Of a DNA stretch of 6,397 bases, positions 6,336-6,397 are shown one piece after another. Location: the NCBI GenBank assembly GCA_030426065.1, contig JAUHZH010000136.1, forward strand, positions 1-6,397, in the 5' to 3' direction. How positions within the stretch are numbered: the stretch's first letter is position 1; each line of letters begins with the position of its first letter. The notes beneath the pieces were generated by a model. It searched no databases, was not told the DNA's origin, and saw only the letters and a list, made by a program, of their open reading frames with translations. Position numbers and translations under genes: made by a program. The DNA is from Gammaproteobacteria bacterium. Lineage in GTDB: Bacteria > Pseudomonadota > Gammaproteobacteria > Xanthomonadales > Marinicellaceae.

Positions 6336-6397
6336 GAAAGCGTGACCAAGTCGGAAAATAGCCAGTTAAAATCGCGTTGAATTTAATCGCATACGCA

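Noticed and set aside
5974..6345. Plus-strand open frame of 123 codons opposite the tsaD 5' end
   Set aside because: Shadow of the highly conserved tsaD metal-binding region, with no recognisable family.
6328..6397. Possible rpsU on the opposite strand upstream of tsaD, as in many gammaproteobacteria
   Set aside because: No plus-strand start with an rpsU-like N-terminus is present in the 70 visible bases; the gene could still begin beyond the window.
1..6397. Mobile elements, CRISPR arrays, tRNA genes, defence or toxin systems
   Set aside because: No terminal inverted repeats, regularly spaced repeats, cloverleaf or transposase-like proteins were seen; all coding space is taken by five recognisable chromosomal genes.

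Overview
This window looks like ordinary chromosome of a gammaproteobacterium. The inorganic pyrophosphatase, thymidine phosphorylase and TsaD proteins match the Escherichia coli proteins as I remember them over nearly their whole lengths, catalytic residues included. Genus cannot be set from the sequence alone. Leucine is written mostly as TTG in the gene I decoded codon by codon. I see no insertion sequence, tRNA, rRNA, CRISPR array or phage gene.

All five genes lie on the minus strand, so transcription runs from high to low coordinates. In that order they are: tsaD (5281-6327), the tRNA threonylcarbamoyladenosine (t6A) enzyme; deoA (3971-5284), thymidine phosphorylase, overlapping tsaD by the four bases ATGA; ppa (3329-3877), family I inorganic pyrophosphatase, with its own strong -10 box and followed by a clear intrinsic terminator; a large MscS-superfamily mechanosensitive channel (977-3187); and the first 304 codons of an LplT/Aas-type major facilitator protein (912 down to 1), cut by the window edge.

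The likely transcription units are tsaD-deoA, translationally coupled and possibly reading through into ppa because no terminator is visible between deoA and ppa; ppa alone, ending at 3276-3304; and the channel gene with or without the transporter gene, separated by 64 bp holding a hairpin. The shared themes are loose. tsaD, deoA and ppa belong to tRNA modification, nucleoside salvage and phosphate metabolism. The last two genes are both inner-membrane proteins, one sensing membrane tension and one of a family that flips lysophospholipids.

There is no non-coding stretch longer than about 120 bp. I found no convincing new biological system. The points most worth a second look are the tsaD-deoA overlap without a visible Shine-Dalgarno for deoA, the long 11-helix channel with a periplasmic coiled-coil-like domain, and whether the cut transporter continues into acyltransferase and acyl-ACP synthetase domains.
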